NCBI GenBank assembly: GCA_024234935.1 | Contig: JACKNI010000002.1 | Location: 434,001-498,000, forward strand | Reading direction: 5' to 3' | Length of the DNA: 64,000 nt | Source: Chromatiales bacterium | GTDB taxonomy: Bacteria > Pseudomonadota > Gammaproteobacteria > Steroidobacterales > GCA-2729495 | In this document: piece by piece, positions 62,186 through 64,000 of the stretch | How positions within the stretch are numbered: position 1 is the stretch's first letter | Layout of the letters: each line of letters begins with the position of its first letter | Made by a program: the position numbers and the translations under genes | Notes under the pieces: model-generated | Told to the model about the DNA's origin: nothing | The model's database searches: none | Seen by the model: only the letters and a program-made list of their open reading frames with translations

Positions 62186-62270
62186 GGGACTTGAATTCCT
62201 CTTTGCGGCGCGCGGATTCTACCCGCCATGGGGGACCCCGGCCAGATCCGCGGACCTGGTCCAGGTACGG

Positions 62271-62615
62271 TTACTTGTGGGCAGCCTTGTAGGCCTTGAT
62301 CTGTTCGTTGAAGCGCGCAGCCATGGCTTCTTCCGCATCGACGGCTGCATTGTGCCGCTTGATATGCATTTCCCGGGTTTCCGGCGTCTTTTCCTCTTCC
62401 GGCAGGGCAGCCTCTTCGGCATCCAGGCAGGCCATATAGGCATCCATGTCGGCAATGTATTTCTTGACGGTGGCGGATGCAGCGTTCATTTCCGCTTCGC
62501 TGGATTTCGCGCCATCGGGGAGGGCGACGTCAGCTGGATACTCGCAGGCAGCTGCAGCGGAGTTGGAGATGGCAAAGGCGATACCGAGTACGGCGGTCAT
62601 CATGAATTTCTGCAT
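62271..62615 (-). CDS. small exported helical protein, unknown
   Basis: A 114-residue protein with signal peptide ending AAAACEYP and a charged helical mature region. No domain recognised. ATG 62615 gives a proper signal peptide; the longer frame upstream is discarded. A Fur-like site lies 19 bases upstream of the ATG. Confidence 0.8.
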   Translation of the reverse strand: MQKFMMTAVLGIAFAISNSAAAACEYPADVALPDGAKSSEAEMNAASATVKKYIADMDAYMACLDAEEAALPEEEKTPETREMHIKRHNAAVDAEEAMAARFNEQIKAYKAAHK

Positions 62616-62633
62616 GGCGCGGGGTCTCCGGTT

Positions 62634-62649
62634 GAGAATGATTGTTATC
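62634..62649. promoter_or_regulatory. Fur-box-like site
   Basis: GAGAATGATTGTTATC resembles the Fur consensus (GATAATGATAATCATTATC) with several mismatches, immediately upstream of the small exported protein gene. Confidence 0.35.
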
Positions 62650-62782
62650 CACGATATCCGATTATGCCGCAGCCTCAGCCGCGTGCGAACAGGCTGCGTG
62701 CTTGATCTGTGCCATAGAAATTCCGCCTTCCTATATGACACCGCCGAGATCAGCATCCTGCCTGACCCCGGTGTCGGGAATC

Positions 62783-63028
62783 TCAGGGCAAGGCCAGTAG
62801 AGGCTTTCCGGACGGAAGCCACCCATGTCCAGCAAGGCACTTTTCAATGTGTTCCTCGTCCGCTGGAAGAGCCAGCCTCTGATTGGGCCGGCCAGTGTGT
62901 TGAGAGCGGCACACCGACAGCGCCTCGCGAAAGTTGTCGATCTTGTGCGGCCTATGGGTGGGCAACAGGCAGCCGGATACTGCAAGACTGCAGACAAGTA
63001 CAGACAATAAAACAGGTGCTGTTCGCAT
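62783..63028 (-). CDS. small lipoprotein, unknown
   Basis: An 81-residue lipoprotein with lipobox AVSGC at about residues 16-20, then a Cys-containing tail (EALSVCRSQ, EKCLAGHGW). It is 17 bases downstream of the P-II-like gene on the same strand and may belong to the metal-efflux operon. Function unknown. Confidence 0.7.
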   Translation of the reverse strand: MRTAPVLLSVLVCSLAVSGCLLPTHRPHKIDNFREALSVCRSQHTGRPNQRLALPADEEHIEKCLAGHGWLPSGKPLLALP

Positions 63029-63045
63029 GATACTTGCCTCGACCC

Positions 63046-64000
<955 letters not shown>

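Overview
The window is GC-rich, densely packed chromosomal DNA, almost certainly from a free-living gammaproteobacterium, perhaps of the Xanthomonadales/Nevskiales/Steroidobacterales type (inference from gene content only). Reasons: ubiK, comM, an FNR with a full cysteine set, HemX/HemY, FadE, YadGH-type ABC genes, the order polA-engB-cytochrome c4-dsbA, glnK-amtB near comM, and an N-acylornithine carbamoyltransferase instead of ordinary ArgF. There is no stretch above 300 bases without a gene, no rRNA, no insertion sequence and no CRISPR array. One tRNA gene (Arg, anticodon CCG) is present.

Layout. 0-1.9 kb: an unknown membrane/periplasmic pair and a DUF202 protein. 1.9-10.1 kb: an arginine operon, argR-argG-X-argC-argD-argF'-argB-argH, several genes joined by ATGA overlaps; X is a P-loop protein of unknown function. 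10.1-16.3 kb: lptM, polA, then engB divergent from cytochrome c4 and a lipoprotein-type dsbA, then moaE/moaD. 16.3-19.5 kb: a minus-strand run with a MobA/MocA-like transferase and poorly known proteins. 19.6-25 kb: tRNA-Arg, a Crp-family regulator, cytochrome c5, PPK2, a nucleotidyltransferase-like pair, comM and ubiK. 25-27 kb: glnK-amtB behind a sigma-54 type promoter. 27-31.5 kb: a DUF4124 protein, an AlgZ/AlgR-type two-component pair, FNR and a UbiH-family hydroxylase.

31.7-44.3 kb is an accessory block: two TonB-dependent receptors, two LLM-type flavin oxidoreductases, an SDR, a Tat-exported flavin amine oxidase family protein, a LysR regulator, a truncated hemoglobin, and an exported protein joining a c-type heme motif to a flavin-reductase-like barrel. 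It looks like an uptake and oxidation module for an unknown substrate. 44.3-47.2 kb: a hemerythrin protein and hemX-hemY. In Pseudomonas algZ-algR-hemC-hemD-hemX-hemY are contiguous; here algZR and hemXY lie about 15 kb apart and hemC and hemD are not in the window.

47.2-49.5 kb: nudC plus two divergent genes that look like FlhC and FlhD, separated by two palindromes. 49.5-53.6 kb: yadG-yadH and gspA-gspB. 53.7-58.2 kb: ispA beside three mevalonate-pathway genes (diphosphomevalonate decarboxylase, phosphomevalonate kinase, HMG-CoA synthase), uncommon in gammaproteobacteria. 58.2-64 kb: a DUF4399 protein, fadE, mdh, small envelope proteins and the end of a heavy-metal RND efflux operon with a P-II-like protein.

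The strongest leads for something undescribed are gene X in the arginine operon (no acyl-glutamate synthase or deacylase gene is otherwise seen), the FlhD/FlhC-like divergent pair with its palindromes, and the TonB/LLM/SDR/flavin oxidase block.
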